DNA from: an uncultured Flavobacteriales bacterium
GTDB lineage: Bacteria > Bacteroidota > Bacteroidia > Flavobacteriales_D > Parvicellaceae
NCBI GenBank assembly: GCA_943788115.1
Contig: CALSPA010000020.1
Coordinates: forward strand, 1-56,692
Reading direction: 5' to 3'
Length of the DNA stretch: 56,692 nt
The position numbers and the translations under genes were made by a program. Positions 27,650 through 37,258 of this stretch are shown piece after piece (the stretch's first letter is position 1; each line of letters begins with the position of its first letter). The notes under the pieces were generated by a model, which searched no databases, was not told the DNA's origin, and saw nothing but the letters and a program-made list of their open reading frames with translations.

Positions 27650-28520
27650 ATATATTTTTTACAGCCTTAAGTGTATTCATTAATAATGAAGCTATTGTCA
27701 TGGGACCAACACCACCTGGAACAGGTGTAATGAAAGAACATTTAGGTGCTACCTCATCAAATTTAACATCGCCTTTTAGTCTAAATCCTCTTTTAGCGCT
27801 AGGATCATCAATTCTATGAATTCCAACATCAATTACAACAGCACCTTCTTTAACCATGTCTGCTGTAATGAATTCCGGAACACCAAGAGCAACAATAAGA
27901 ATATCTGCTTGTTTAGTAATTGATTTAACATCTTTTGTTCTACTATGAACTAAAGTAACAGTAGCGTTTCCAGGATTATCTTTTTTTGACATTAAAATAC
28001 TCATAGGAGAACCTACAATATGACTTCTTCCAACTACAACACAGTTTTTGCCTGAAGTTTCTATTTCATACCTTTTAAGTAGTTCCATAACTCCATTAGG
28101 AGTAGCCGGCAAATATGTAGGTAACCCTAAATTCATTCTACCAACATTTTGAGGATGAAAACCATCAACATCTTTTTTGGGAGAAATTGCTAATGTCACT
28201 TTTGATTCATCAATGTGGTTAGGTAAAGGGAGTTGAACTATAAAACCATCAATATCGTTATTGTCATTTAATTTTTGAATTTCGGCAAGTAAATCTTTTT
28301 CTGAGATAGAAGTCTCTAATTGAATTAAAGAAGACTCAAACCCTACCCTTTGGCAAGCTTTCACTTTTGCGTTAACATATGTTTGACTAGCACCATCATT
28401 CCCAACCAGAACCGCTGCTAAGTGTGGGACCTTACCACCATTTTCCTTTATTAATAAGACTTGATCATACAACTCTTGTTGAATTTCCAAAGAAGTACTC
28501 TTACCATCAATTATTTTCAT
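27642..28520 (-). CDS. folD: FolD bifunctional methylene-THF dehydrogenase/cyclohydrolase
   Basis: This 292-residue enzyme interconverts 5,10-methylene- and 10-formyl-tetrahydrofolate and supplies one-carbon units for purines and initiator Met-tRNA. Family motifs are [18 protein letters not shown] (the conserved Lys is in this stretch), [26 protein letters not shown] and [14 protein letters not shown], with the C-terminal [13 protein letters not shown]. Length is normal. It lies 12 bases after ffh and overlaps accC by 8 bases, so ffh-folD-accC look like one transcript. Confidence 0.96.
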   Translation of the reverse strand: MKIIDGKSTSLEIQQELYDQVLLIKENGGKVPHLAAVLVGNDGASQTYVNAKVKACQRVGFESSLIQLETSISEKDLLAEIQKLNDNNDIDGFIVQLPLPNHIDESKVTLAISPKKDVDGFHPQNVGRMNLGLPTYLPATPNGVMELLKRYEIETSGKNCVVVGRSHIVGSPMSILMSKKDNPGNATVTLVHSRTKDVKSITKQADILIVALGVPEFITADMVKEGAVVIDVGIHRIDDPSAKRGFRLKGDVKFDEVAPKCSFITPVPGGVGPMTIASLLMNTLKAVKNIYE

Positions 28521-28532
28521 AGTTAAAAAAAT

Positions 28533-29880
28533 TTATTGAGGCATTTTTCCGCCCATATTTTTAAACTGACGCATCATGTTCATCATGTTTTTCTTGTTAC
28601 TCATCAGTTTCATCATTTTTTTCGTTTCTTCAAACTGCTTCATAAGCTTATTTACTTCTTGAAGATTAGACCCACTTCCTTGGGCAATTCGCCTTCTTCT
28701 ACTTTGATTTATCAGCTGTGGTGAGCTTCTTTCTTTTGGAGTCATAGAATCAATCATGGCGATTATTGGATTAAAAGCTTCATTGTCAACTTCAGTTCCT
28801 TTTAAGGCCTTTTTCATTCCTGGAATCATTCCAACAATATCTTTCATATCACCCATTTTTTGAACCTGATTTATTTGATCTCTAAAGTCGTTTAAAATCG
28901 AATGTATTTTTCTTTATTTTAGATTGAAGTTTCTTTGCTTTTTCTTCATCAAATTGTTCTTGAGCTCTTTCAACTAATGAAACAACATCTCCCATACCCA
29001 AGATTCTATCTGCCATTCTCTCTGGGTAAAAAAGATCGATAGCATCCATTTTTTCTCCAGTTCCAATAAACTTAATTGGCTTATTAACAACAGATTTAAT
29101 TGTAATGGCAGCACCACCTCTAGTATCTCCATCTAATTTTGTTAGAACAACACCATCAAAGTCGACTTTCTCGTTAAAAGCTTTAGCTGTATTCACAGCA
29201 TCTTGACCGGTCATGGAATCAACAACAAATAGAGTTTCAGAAGGTTTAATATTATTTTTAACTTCCTCAATTTCATTCATCATCTGTTCATCAACAGCTA
29301 ACCTACCTGCTGTATCAACAATTACAACATTAAATCCATTTTGCTTAGCATGTTGAATTGCATTTTTCGCAATAGAAACGGGGCTCTTGTCCTCTCTATC
29401 AGAGAAAACTTCAACTCCAATTGATTCACCAACAACGTGAAGTTGATCTATTGCTGCTGGTCGGTAAACATCACAAGCAACTAGCAAAGGATTTTTGTCT
29501 TTTTTAGTTTTTAAATAATTGGCAAGCTTTCCAGAAAAGGTTGTTTTTCCAGAACCTTGTAAACCCGACATTAGAATAACACCAGGGTTTCCTTGGTAAT
29601 TTATCTCAACATTTTCACTACCCATTAACTCAGCTAGTTCTTGATGAGTTATTTTAATTAGCAGTTGACTCGGAGAAATAGAATTCAAAACATTTTGACC
29701 CAACGCTTTTTCTTTTACCCTAGTAGTGAAATCCTTGGCAGTTTTAAAATTAACATCTGCTTCAAGAAGAGCTCTTCTAACCTCTTTTAATGATTCTGCA
29801 ACATTTATTTCTGTGATTTGACCTTGCCCTTTTAAAACTTTAAAGGCTCTATCAAATTTATCGGAAAGATTTTCAAACAT
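28533..29880 (-). CDS. ffh: signal recognition particle protein Ffh, frameshifted
   Basis: Two frames give one SRP54 GTPase that targets nascent membrane proteins to the inner membrane. Bases 28882-29880 encode the N and G domains: MFENLSDKFDRAFKVLKG, GLQGSGKTTFSGKLA (P-loop), DTAGRLAVDEQM and TKLDGDTRGGA. Bases 28533-28856 encode the Met-rich M domain with RRRRIAQGSGSNLQEVNKLM and a Met-rich tail. The frames join if one T in the run near 28891-28893 is dropped, giving FDFNDFRDQINQVQKMGDMK and an exact 448-residue protein. Because ffh is essential, the break is almost surely a sequencing error. Confidence 0.94.
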
Positions 29881-29899
29881 TTTATATTAATTTGTGGTA

Positions 29900-29907
29900 C
29901 AAATATA
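29900..29907 (-). promoter_or_regulatory. candidate -7 box for ffh
   Basis: On the minus strand TATATTTG fits TAnnTTTG and lies about 20 bases upstream of the ffh ATG. The -33 region is not clear. Confidence 0.35.
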
Positions 29908-29981
29908 AAAATCAATTCATTGGAAACTTGATGATTGAATTGAATTAATTTATTAGAAAAAAAATCAAGCGTTTCAATCAT

Positions 29982-30971
29982 ATGCAAAAACCACTAATTT
30001 CAGTCTTAATGCCAATGAAAAATGCAAGTGCATATTTACAAGATTGCATAGACTCAATTATTCATCAATCATATGAAAACTGGGAGTTGTTAGTAGTAAA
30101 TGACCATTCAACTGACGATTCTGAAAAAATCATAAAAAAATACTGCACTAAAGAACAACGAATTAAGCTTTACAAGAATACTCACAAGGGTATAATTCCA
30201 GCTTTAAAATTGGCCTATTCAAAGAGTAATGGCGATTATATTACTAGAATGGATGCAGATGACATTATGGAAACTAATAAGCTAAGTGCTTTATTTAATC
30301 AGCTACAATTAAAAGGTAAAGGATGGGTTGTAACAGGTTGTGTTAAATATTTCTCTACAAACAAAAAACTTAATGAAGGTTATCTTCAATATGAAAATTG
30401 GATAAACACCTTAACAAAAAAAGAAGATAATTATTCTGCCATTTATAAAGAATGTGTTATACCATCTCCGTGTTGGTTAATAAACAAAGACGATTTGGAT
30501 AAAATTGGAGGTTTCAATTCATCAATTTACCCAGAAGATTATGATTTAGCATTTAGAATGTTTTACGGAGGAATTCAAATTTCAGGAGTTAAAGATGTTT
30601 TGCATTTATGGAGAGATTATCCAGAGAGAACATCTAGAAATGACATCAATTATTCAAACAATGCTTTCCCTTTAATTAAAACACATTATTTCCTAAAACA
30701 TGAACTAATACCTAACGGGGATTTAATTTTATGGGGAGCGGGTAAAAAAGCTAAAGCAATAGCAAAAATATTAATCGAAAAAAAAATTGTTTTCAAATGG
30801 ATTACAAACAACCCAAAAAAAATTGGAAAACACATTTATGGTCAAAAAATAATCAACACAGATAATATAATCATTAATGAAAACTCACAAATTATAATAG
30901 CAATAGCCTCAAAAGATTTTCAGCCAAACTTTTTAAAAGCAACCAATAAAAACATCTATCGTTTCTGTTAA
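29982..30971 (+). CDS. family 2 glycosyltransferase with C-terminal Rossmann-like domain
   Basis: This 329-residue protein has a GT-A domain: ISVLMPMKNASAYLQDCIDS, VVNDHSTDD, and the metal/sugar motif TRMDADDIM (about residue 86-94). The acceptor part contains IYPEDYDLAFRMFYGG. After about residue 245 a second part reads DLILWGAGKKAKAIAKILIE, which resembles the start of a small nucleotide-binding Rossmann-like domain, followed by strands to the C-terminus. No membrane helix was seen, so it is cytoplasmic and may glycosylate an envelope polysaccharide or lipid precursor. There are no other sugar genes nearby. Confidence 0.88.
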   Translation: MQKPLISVLMPMKNASAYLQDCIDSIIHQSYENWELLVVNDHSTDDSEKIIKKYCTKEQRIKLYKNTHKGIIPALKLAYSKSNGDYITRMDADDIMETNKLSALFNQLQLKGKGWVVTGCVKYFSTNKKLNEGYLQYENWINTLTKKEDNYSAIYKECVIPSPCWLINKDDLDKIGGFNSSIYPEDYDLAFRMFYGGIQISGVKDVLHLWRDYPERTSRNDINYSNNAFPLIKTHYFLKHELIPNGDLILWGAGKKAKAIAKILIEKKIVFKWITNNPKKIGKHIYGQKIINTDNIIINENSQIIIAIASKDFQPNFLKATNKNIYRFC

Positions 30972-31030
30972 CTAAAATAAGAAACAAAAAATGTTTTTTT
31001 TCAAACTGATTTGCATATTTTTAGGAAATA

Positions 31031-31735
31031 ATGATGAAATCTAGATTCCTTTATTTTTTTCTCATCTTAATAATGATGACACTTTCTTCCTGTAAAGAAG
31101 AAAAAGATTTCACTGCATCTGAAGGAATTATTGATTTCAACATTGATTATCCAGTTAAAAACTATGATGCTTCTTGGGAAAGACTTATTCCTAAAAAGAT
31201 GAAAATGTCTTTTAAAAACAATGTTTACAAAAACGAAGTTTCAGTTGGAGTGTTTTTCAACTCTTCTATTATTACAGATTGTAATAAAAAAGAAATCATA
31301 ATGATTCTCAATCTAAATCCCGAAAAAATTTACACTAAAATTGATCAGAATCAAGTTGCTGATATGTTATCTAATTTTCCTGAACCAGAAATAATTAAAA
31401 CAAAATCATATGATTCTATAATGGGTTTAATTACTAAAAGACATTATGGTGTCTATGAAAATTTGGAGGATGGAAGAGATGTTCAATTAAATGAATCTAA
31501 TCAAATTTTAATTTCAAATAGTAACTGGGGAAATCAATTTAGCCAAATTGAGGGTGTCTTACTGAATTATGAAGTTGCTCAATTTGGTTTAAACATGCAA
31601 TTCAAAGCCCAATCAATTGATTTGGAAACAAATATTCCTGATAGTTTATTTTTAGTTCCTAAAGATTACAAGCAAGTGAGTTTGGACTTATATTTGCAAA
31701 AGATGAATGACATCTTTTCTGCTTTTTTAAATTAA
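31031..31735 (+). CDS. lipoprotein of unknown function
   Basis: This 234-residue protein has a lipobox (MTLSSC, Cys21) after a long hydrophobic stretch. The mature part has alternating strands and charged turns (ASEGIIDFNIDYPVKNYDAS, VGVFFNSSIITDC). It ends near FLVPKDYKQVSLDLYLQKMN. The downstream neighbour, six bases on, has a similar order: an I-x-Y-x-I-D-Y start, FEIPKDYEIMSLEAFKKMMN at the end. The two are likely diverged tandem homologues of the DUF4412-like type. No direct function can be given. Confidence 0.75.
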   Translation: MMKSRFLYFFLILIMMTLSSCKEEKDFTASEGIIDFNIDYPVKNYDASWERLIPKKMKMSFKNNVYKNEVSVGVFFNSSIITDCNKKEIIMILNLNPEKIYTKIDQNQVADMLSNFPEPEIIKTKSYDSIMGLITKRHYGVYENLEDGRDVQLNESNQILISNSNWGNQFSQIEGVLLNYEVAQFGLNMQFKAQSIDLETNIPDSLFLVPKDYKQVSLDLYLQKMNDIFSAFLN

Positions 31736-31740
31736 AAATT

Positions 31741-32376
31741 ATGAAAAAAACAACTGTTTTTATTTTTCTTCTTTTATTTTCAACTTTGATTACCTCACAA
31801 AAGTTTGAGGGTAAAATATCCTATTCTATTGATTACGAACTCCCAGAAATTATGGAAGCTCAAAGATCAATGTTGCCAACCGAAATGATAACTTACTGTA
31901 AAAAATCATCTTCTAGAGTAGAGCAAAAAACTACGATGGGTGATCAAATAGTAATTTCTAATATTGAAAATGGTGAATCTACATTACTAATGAACATGAT
32001 GGGTCAAAAAATGGCTATTGAAGTAGGAAAACAAAGTAGTAAAGAAACCACACCAAGTATTACTTATTCAAATGAAAACAAAACTATTGCTGGTTATAAA
32101 TGTAATAAAGCAACTTACACTGTTTTTATTGAAGAACAACAAGATTCAATTTCAATGGAATTGTATTACACTCCCGAAATACCTCCCATTTACAATGCCC
32201 AATTTAAAGAATTAAAAGGATTGCCATTAGAATACACAATAAACACTCAAGGTATGACAATGACTTTCGAAGCTAAAAGTGTTGAAACCACTAAACTTTC
32301 AAAAAGCTTATTTGAAATCCCTAAAGATTATGAAATTATGAGTCTGGAAGCTTTCAAGAAAATGATGAACCAGTAA
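31741..32376 (+). CDS. exported DUF4412-like protein
   Basis: This 211-residue protein has a signal peptide (TVFIFLLLFSTLITSQ). The mature part starts KFEGKISYSIDYELPEIMEA and carries a central TIAGYKCNKATYTVFIEE segment. It ends FEIPKDYEIMSLEAFKKMMN. The pattern of 'GKISYSI', 'KTIAGYKCNKA' and 'FEIPKDY' matches DUF4412-like Bacteroidota proteins. It lacks a lipobox Cys, so it is probably periplasmic. It follows the lipoprotein gene by six bases and may be a diverged homologue of it. Confidence 0.75.
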   Translation: MKKTTVFIFLLLFSTLITSQKFEGKISYSIDYELPEIMEAQRSMLPTEMITYCKKSSSRVEQKTTMGDQIVISNIENGESTLLMNMMGQKMAIEVGKQSSKETTPSITYSNENKTIAGYKCNKATYTVFIEEQQDSISMELYYTPEIPPIYNAQFKELKGLPLEYTINTQGMTMTFEAKSVETTKLSKSLFEIPKDYEIMSLEAFKKMMNQ

Positions 32377-32479
32377 TAATTAAATATTTCAACATATTAT
32401 TTCCTAACACACTTTAGTTAACAATACTAAATCCATATTTGATTTTTTCAGAATACAAAAGTTATTTTTGTTATGATTT

Positions 32480-34966
32480 ATGGCAATAAATAAAAACATA
32501 TTTAAATCAAGTAATGGTAAGAAATCAAAACCCAAGAAAAAAAACAGTTCATTAAAGAACTTTTTCTCGTCTATTTCTTCAATACTAAAAAACATTTCTC
32601 AATTTTTTAAAGATGAAAGACTTCATAACTCAATAGGCCTTTTTCTTATCCTACTAGGTTGTTATTTATGCATCTCTTTCACTTCTTATCTTTTTACATG
32701 GAAATATGATTACAGCATTATAAATGACCAACCATTCTCATTTGTATTTTCAAACAATGAAATTATTGTTAAAAATTGGCTGGGTAAATTAGGCGCATTT
32801 ACTGCTCATAAATTCTTGAAAGTTTGGTTTGGTGTCGCCTCTTATTTCTTTGTATTTATTTCTATTTTACTTGGCGCTAGAATTTTATTTAAATTCAAAA
32901 AAATACCAATTATTAAATCTTTGAAAATAAGTCTTTTAGGTTTAATATGGCTAAGCATGACATTGGCTTTTATTTTTCAAAATTCTGCTTATGACTTTCT
33001 TGGAGGATTTTATGGCCTTTCTATTTCAAATTGGATTTCAGGAATCGTAGGTGTTCTTGGGACTGCTTTTTTCATCTTATTCTCTGGCTTCATTTCAATT
33101 GTAATTCTATTCAACCCTTCTTTCAAGTGGGTGGAAAAACTAATTCATCTAAAAGAAAAAGAAGAATTAATTGATGATAATGAATTTACAGTTGTAAATA
33201 CCATCAGTCAAAATGAAGTAGTTCAAGAAGAATTAACAGAAACCACTATTCTTGATAACAACTCTAATGAAAATGAAATCACATCGATAGAAAAAGAATT
33301 TGAAATTAAGGAAGCTGTAATTGAACCAGTAACAGAGTTAACGAAAGAAAAAGATGATTCTAAAGAAGGTGATAAAGAATTTTCAGTTGAAATAGGAAAA
33401 GAAGATGTTCTACTTTCAGATGATGAAATTTCAGACAAAGTTAAAGAGTTTGGTGAGTTTGATCCTAAACTTGAATTATCTAAATATGAACTACCTAACA
33501 TCGACTTGTTAGACACACACGGAGATGGAAATATAAGTGTAAATAAAGAAGAACTAGAAACCAATAAAAATAGAATTATTGAGACTCTAAGTAATTACAA
33601 AATTAACATCTCAAAAATTAAAGCTACAATTGGTCCTACAGTAACCCTATATGAAATAGTGCCAGCTCCAGGAGTACGGATTTCTAAAATTAAAAATCTT
33701 GAAGATGATATTGCTCTTAGTCTATCCGCTTTAGGAATTAGAATAATTGCACCAATGCCTGGAAAAGGAACTGTAGGAATTGAAGTTCCAAACTCTAGTC
33801 CAGATATTGTTTCAATGAGAGCACTAATAGCATCAGATAGATTTCAGAATTCTGATTATGAACTTCCTGTTGCACTTGGAAAAACAGTATCAAATGAAAC
33901 ACTTATAGCTGATTTAACTAAAATGCCACATCTTTTAATGGCTGGAGCTACTGGACAAGGTAAATCTGTAGGATTAAATGCAATTCTTGTTTCAATATTA
34001 TTTAAAAAACATCCATCTCAAGTCAAATTTGTCTTAATTGACCCTAAAAAAGTTGAGCTTACAATTTATAATAAAATAGAAAGACATTTTCTTGCAAAAC
34101 TTCCAGATGAAGAAGAAGCAATAATAACTGATACAAAGAAAGTAGTAAACACTTTAAATAGTCTTTGCGTAGAAATGGAGGCTCGATACGAGTTATTAAA
34201 AAACGCAATGGTTAGAACAATTAAAGAATACAATCAAAAATTTATTAACCGAAAATTAAACCCAGAAAAAGGACATAGATATCTTCCTTATATTGTATTA
34301 GTAGTTGATGAATTTGCTGATTTAATAATGACAGCAGGTAAAGAGGTTGAAACTCCTGTTGCCAGAATTGCACAACTTGCAAGAGCTATAGGTATTCATT
34401 TGATTATTGCAACACAAAGACCTTCTGTTAATGTAATTACAGGAACCATAAAAGCAAATTTCCCAGCTAGAATTGCTTTTAGAGTAACATCTAAAATAGA
34501 TTCAAGAACAATTTTAGATGCAGGAGGTGCAGATCAACTTATAGGAAGAGGAGACATGTTATACTCAACAGGTAATGATATGATCAGATTACAATGTGGA
34601 TTTGTAGACACACCTGAAGTTGATGTAATTAATGAATATATAGGTTCTCAAAGAGGTTATTCTAGTGCACTTTTACTTCCAGAATACATAGATGAAGCAA
34701 ATGAAATAAAAGAAATTGACGATGATTTAGACTCACTATTTGAAGATGCCGCTCAAGTAATTGTAATGAATCAACAAGGTTCTGCTTCACTAATTCAACG
34801 TAAATTAAAATTAGGATACAACAGAGCTGGACGAATTATTGACCAACTAGAATCCCTAGGAGTGGTTGGACCAAGCAGAGGAAGCAAAGCAAGAGAAGTT
34901 TTAATCCCTGATTCTATAGGTTTGGAACAGTTTTTGGATACATTAAGAGAACAAGGAAAAATTTAA
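32480..34966 (+). CDS. ftsK: DNA translocase FtsK
   Basis: This 828-residue motor moves DNA at the septum and aids dimer resolution. N-terminal membrane helices span about residues 50-215. An acidic linker rich in Glu and Asp follows (about 225-340). The RecA-like motor has Walker A GATGQGKS (about 489-496), Walker B VLVVDEFADLI (about 607-617) and IATQRPSVNVITGTIKANFP. The C-terminal winged-helix gamma domain is ASLIQRKLKLGYNRAGRIID. The membrane and motor parts are both complete. lolA follows after 4 bases. Confidence 0.96.
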   Translation: MAINKNIFKSSNGKKSKPKKKNSSLKNFFSSISSILKNISQFFKDERLHNSIGLFLILLGCYLCISFTSYLFTWKYDYSIINDQPFSFVFSNNEIIVKNWLGKLGAFTAHKFLKVWFGVASYFFVFISILLGARILFKFKKIPIIKSLKISLLGLIWLSMTLAFIFQNSAYDFLGGFYGLSISNWISGIVGVLGTAFFILFSGFISIVILFNPSFKWVEKLIHLKEKEELIDDNEFTVVNTISQNEVVQEELTETTILDNNSNENEITSIEKEFEIKEAVIEPVTELTKEKDDSKEGDKEFSVEIGKEDVLLSDDEISDKVKEFGEFDPKLELSKYELPNIDLLDTHGDGNISVNKEELETNKNRIIETLSNYKINISKIKATIGPTVTLYEIVPAPGVRISKIKNLEDDIALSLSALGIRIIAPMPGKGTVGIEVPNSSPDIVSMRALIASDRFQNSDYELPVALGKTVSNETLIADLTKMPHLLMAGATGQGKSVGLNAILVSILFKKHPSQVKFVLIDPKKVELTIYNKIERHFLAKLPDEEEAIITDTKKVVNTLNSLCVEMEARYELLKNAMVRTIKEYNQKFINRKLNPEKGHRYLPYIVLVVDEFADLIMTAGKEVETPVARIAQLARAIGIHLIIATQRPSVNVITGTIKANFPARIAFRVTSKIDSRTILDAGGADQLIGRGDMLYSTGNDMIRLQCGFVDTPEVDVINEYIGSQRGYSSALLLPEYIDEANEIKEIDDDLDSLFEDAAQVIVMNQQGSASLIQRKLKLGYNRAGRIIDQLESLGVVGPSRGSKAREVLIPDSIGLEQFLDTLREQGKI

Positions 34967-34969
34967 AAA

Positions 34970-35611
34970 ATGAAAAAAATTACATTTATAATAGTCACAC
35001 TCTTATTAATATTATCAACTCACGCTCAAGATAGTGAGCAAAAAGCAAAAGAAATTTTAACTAAAATTAGTGCAGAGACAAATACTTATAAAAACATGTC
35101 TTTTAAATTCACTCTTAGTATAAAAAGTTCAGATATAAATGAGACTCAAAATGGTGACGCAACAATTAGCGGTGATAAATTTTACTATCAGACTAACGAC
35201 AGAAAAGTTATTTCAGATGGGGAATCTGTTTGGACATATATGAAAGAAGATAATGAATGCTATATTGATGACATTAATGACCTAAGTGATGGACTAAATC
35301 CTTCTGAAATAATGACTATTTGGGAAGATAATTTTAAAGTTAATTTTCTTGACGAAGCAACAACTAATAATGAAACAATTCAAAGAATTAAACTTTTTCC
35401 GATAGATGTGAAAAATAGTAAATATCATACAGTTATTTTAAAAGTAAATGAAGCTGAAAAGCAAATCAAGAGTGCTACTATAAAAACTAAAGATGGAATG
35501 ACTTTACTTTTTAAAATCAAAGATTTAGCATCTAATAATGAAATTGATCAATCCGCATTCAAATGGAATGCCAACGCATTTCCAGGTGTTGAAGAAATAG
35601 ACAATAGATAA
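34970..35611 (+). CDS. lolA: outer-membrane lipoprotein carrier LolA-like
   Basis: This 213-residue periplasmic protein has a signal peptide ending LSTHAQ. The mature sequence EQKAKEILTKISAETNTYKN matches the start of LolA-family proteins, followed by alternating strands (FTLSIKSSDINETQNGDATI, KFYYQTNDRKVISDG, SVWTYMKEDNECYID). LolA ferries lipoproteins between the two membranes. The next gene upstream is ftsK, four bases away, a pairing that probably puts it on the ftsK transcript. Its stop abuts that of recN. Confidence 0.85.
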   Translation: MKKITFIIVTLLLILSTHAQDSEQKAKEILTKISAETNTYKNMSFKFTLSIKSSDINETQNGDATISGDKFYYQTNDRKVISDGESVWTYMKEDNECYIDDINDLSDGLNPSEIMTIWEDNFKVNFLDEATTNNETIQRIKLFPIDVKNSKYHTVILKVNEAEKQIKSATIKTKDGMTLLFKIKDLASNNEIDQSAFKWNANAFPGVEEIDNR

Positions 35612-37258
35612 TTAATTAAGAAGTTCTGATGCGTTATCAATAGCAGCTTTTCCAGGTTTTGAACCACCGAGCATACTAGCTATTTCTAGAATTCTTTTTT
35701 CTTTAGTTAATTTTTCAATAGAAGTAAATGATCTTAACTCATTTTCAGACTTAACAACTTTAAAATGATGCTCTCCTAATGAAGCAACTTGAGGGAGATG
35801 AGTTATGGAAAAAACCTGAGATTTAACAGACAACTCTTTAAGCATCTGCCCTACTTCAATAGCCACTTTACCACTTACACCTGTATCAATTTCATCAAAA
35901 ATAATTGTCGGAATAGAGCTTTCTTTATTTAATAATGACTTCATAGCCAACAGAATACGAGACATTTCACCCCCAGATGCAGCATCACTAATTTCATTAA
36001 AATCAGCACCTTTATTAATTGAAACGTAAATTTTCAACAAATCTAACCCATTATAATGAGGCAAATCAACTAAACTTAAATCTACGCTAATATTAACATT
36101 TGGCATTGACAACTTCTTCAGCTTTTCAGAAAGAAAAATCTCAATTTTTGAAGTGTTTAATTTTCTAGCATTAAATAGTTTTTCACCTAATATAACACAG
36201 TTTTCTAGTAATTCTTCAACCTCAGCTTCCAACAACAGTTTATCATTAGAGATTCCAGCTAATGATTCAAGCTGGCTTTTTAATTCCAACTTTTTTTGAA
36301 CTAAATCAGATAAGTTTACAGCATTAAACTTTTTAGTAAGCTTACTTATAAGTTGTAATTTATCATCAAGCTCACCCATTCTGTACGAATCAAAGTTTCC
36401 ACTTGGTTGTTTCTTTTCTAAATCAATAAACAATTCATTTAATTCTAAATAAATACTTTTTGCTCTTGACTCAAAATCTTTAAATGCAGGAAGTTTATTA
36501 GAAAGACTAGAAAGTAGAGTACTTAAATCGTTGATTTTTAATGCAATTGAATCATTACCTTCATTATAATTTTCTATTTGTTCAAAAAGATGTTTTATTG
36601 ATTCGAAATTTGAAAGCAATTCAAATTCTTCTGTTATTTCGTTTTCATCCCAGTTTTCAAAAGAATACTTATTTAGTTCTTCTAATTGAAAAACAAGAAA
36701 ATCTCTTTGATTGTGTATAGATCGTTCATTTTCTTGAATTGCTTTTAATTTTCTCTGCTTAGATTGATACAAATCAAAAGCTGTTCTATAATCAATTAAA
36801 AGAATATTGTTTTTTCCTAGATTATCGATAAATGAATATTGATAATCTGGTTTAGAAAGCAACCTTGTTTGGTGTTGGCCATGAAAATCAATAAGAAGAA
36901 ACCCCAACTCTTTCAAAAAACCAAGCTTCACAGGTGAGTCATTAACAAATGCTCTTGATTTGCCAGAAGGATAAATTTCTCTTCGAACTATAATTTCATC
37001 TGATAGATCTAAATCATTTAAAGAAAGAAAATTGTTTAGTGAAATAGATGTGTCAAAAACACCTTCAATAGTACACTTTTTATCTTTATTAAAAAGCACC
37101 TTAAAATCAGCTCTTTCACCTATTATTAATTGTAACGCCCCTAAAAGTATTGTTTTTCCTGACCCTGTTTCTCCAGTAAATACTGAAAAGCCTGAAGATA
37201 AATCTATCTCCAGGCTTTCAATTAATGCATAATTATTAACACTTAATTTTTTAAGCAT
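35612..37258 (-). CDS. recN: DNA repair protein RecN
   Basis: This 548-residue SMC-like ATPase acts in double-strand break repair. Walker A is GFSVFTGETGSGKTILLGAL (about residue 25-44). The N-terminal part has VDFHGQHQT-like FHGQHQTRLL. Two coiled coils bracket a hinge in the middle. The C-terminal half has the signature SGGEMSRILLAMK, Walker B IPTIIFDEIDTGVSG and a D-loop H region (SITHLPQVAS). Length is normal. Its start overlaps the stop of the OmpA gene by one base (TAATG), so the two are coupled. Confidence 0.96.
   Translation of the reverse strand: MLKKLSVNNYALIESLEIDLSSGFSVFTGETGSGKTILLGALQLIIGERADFKVLFNKDKKCTIEGVFDTSISLNNFLSLNDLDLSDEIIVRREIYPSGKSRAFVNDSPVKLGFLKELGFLLIDFHGQHQTRLLSKPDYQYSFIDNLGKNNILLIDYRTAFDLYQSKQRKLKAIQENERSIHNQRDFLVFQLEELNKYSFENWDENEITEEFELLSNFESIKHLFEQIENYNEGNDSIALKINDLSTLLSSLSNKLPAFKDFESRAKSIYLELNELFIDLEKKQPSGNFDSYRMGELDDKLQLISKLTKKFNAVNLSDLVQKKLELKSQLESLAGISNDKLLLEAEVEELLENCVILGEKLFNARKLNTSKIEIFLSEKLKKLSMPNVNISVDLSLVDLPHYNGLDLLKIYVSINKGADFNEISDAASGGEMSRILLAMKSLLNKESSIPTIIFDEIDTGVSGKVAIEVGQMLKELSVKSQVFSITHLPQVASLGEHHFKVVKSENELRSFTSIEKLTKEKRILEIASMLGGSKPGKAAIDNASELLN

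Noticed and set aside
28882..28905. Programmed frameshift in ffh
   Set aside because: No slippery heptamer with a downstream structure was seen, and Ffh is not known to use one; a base error explains it.
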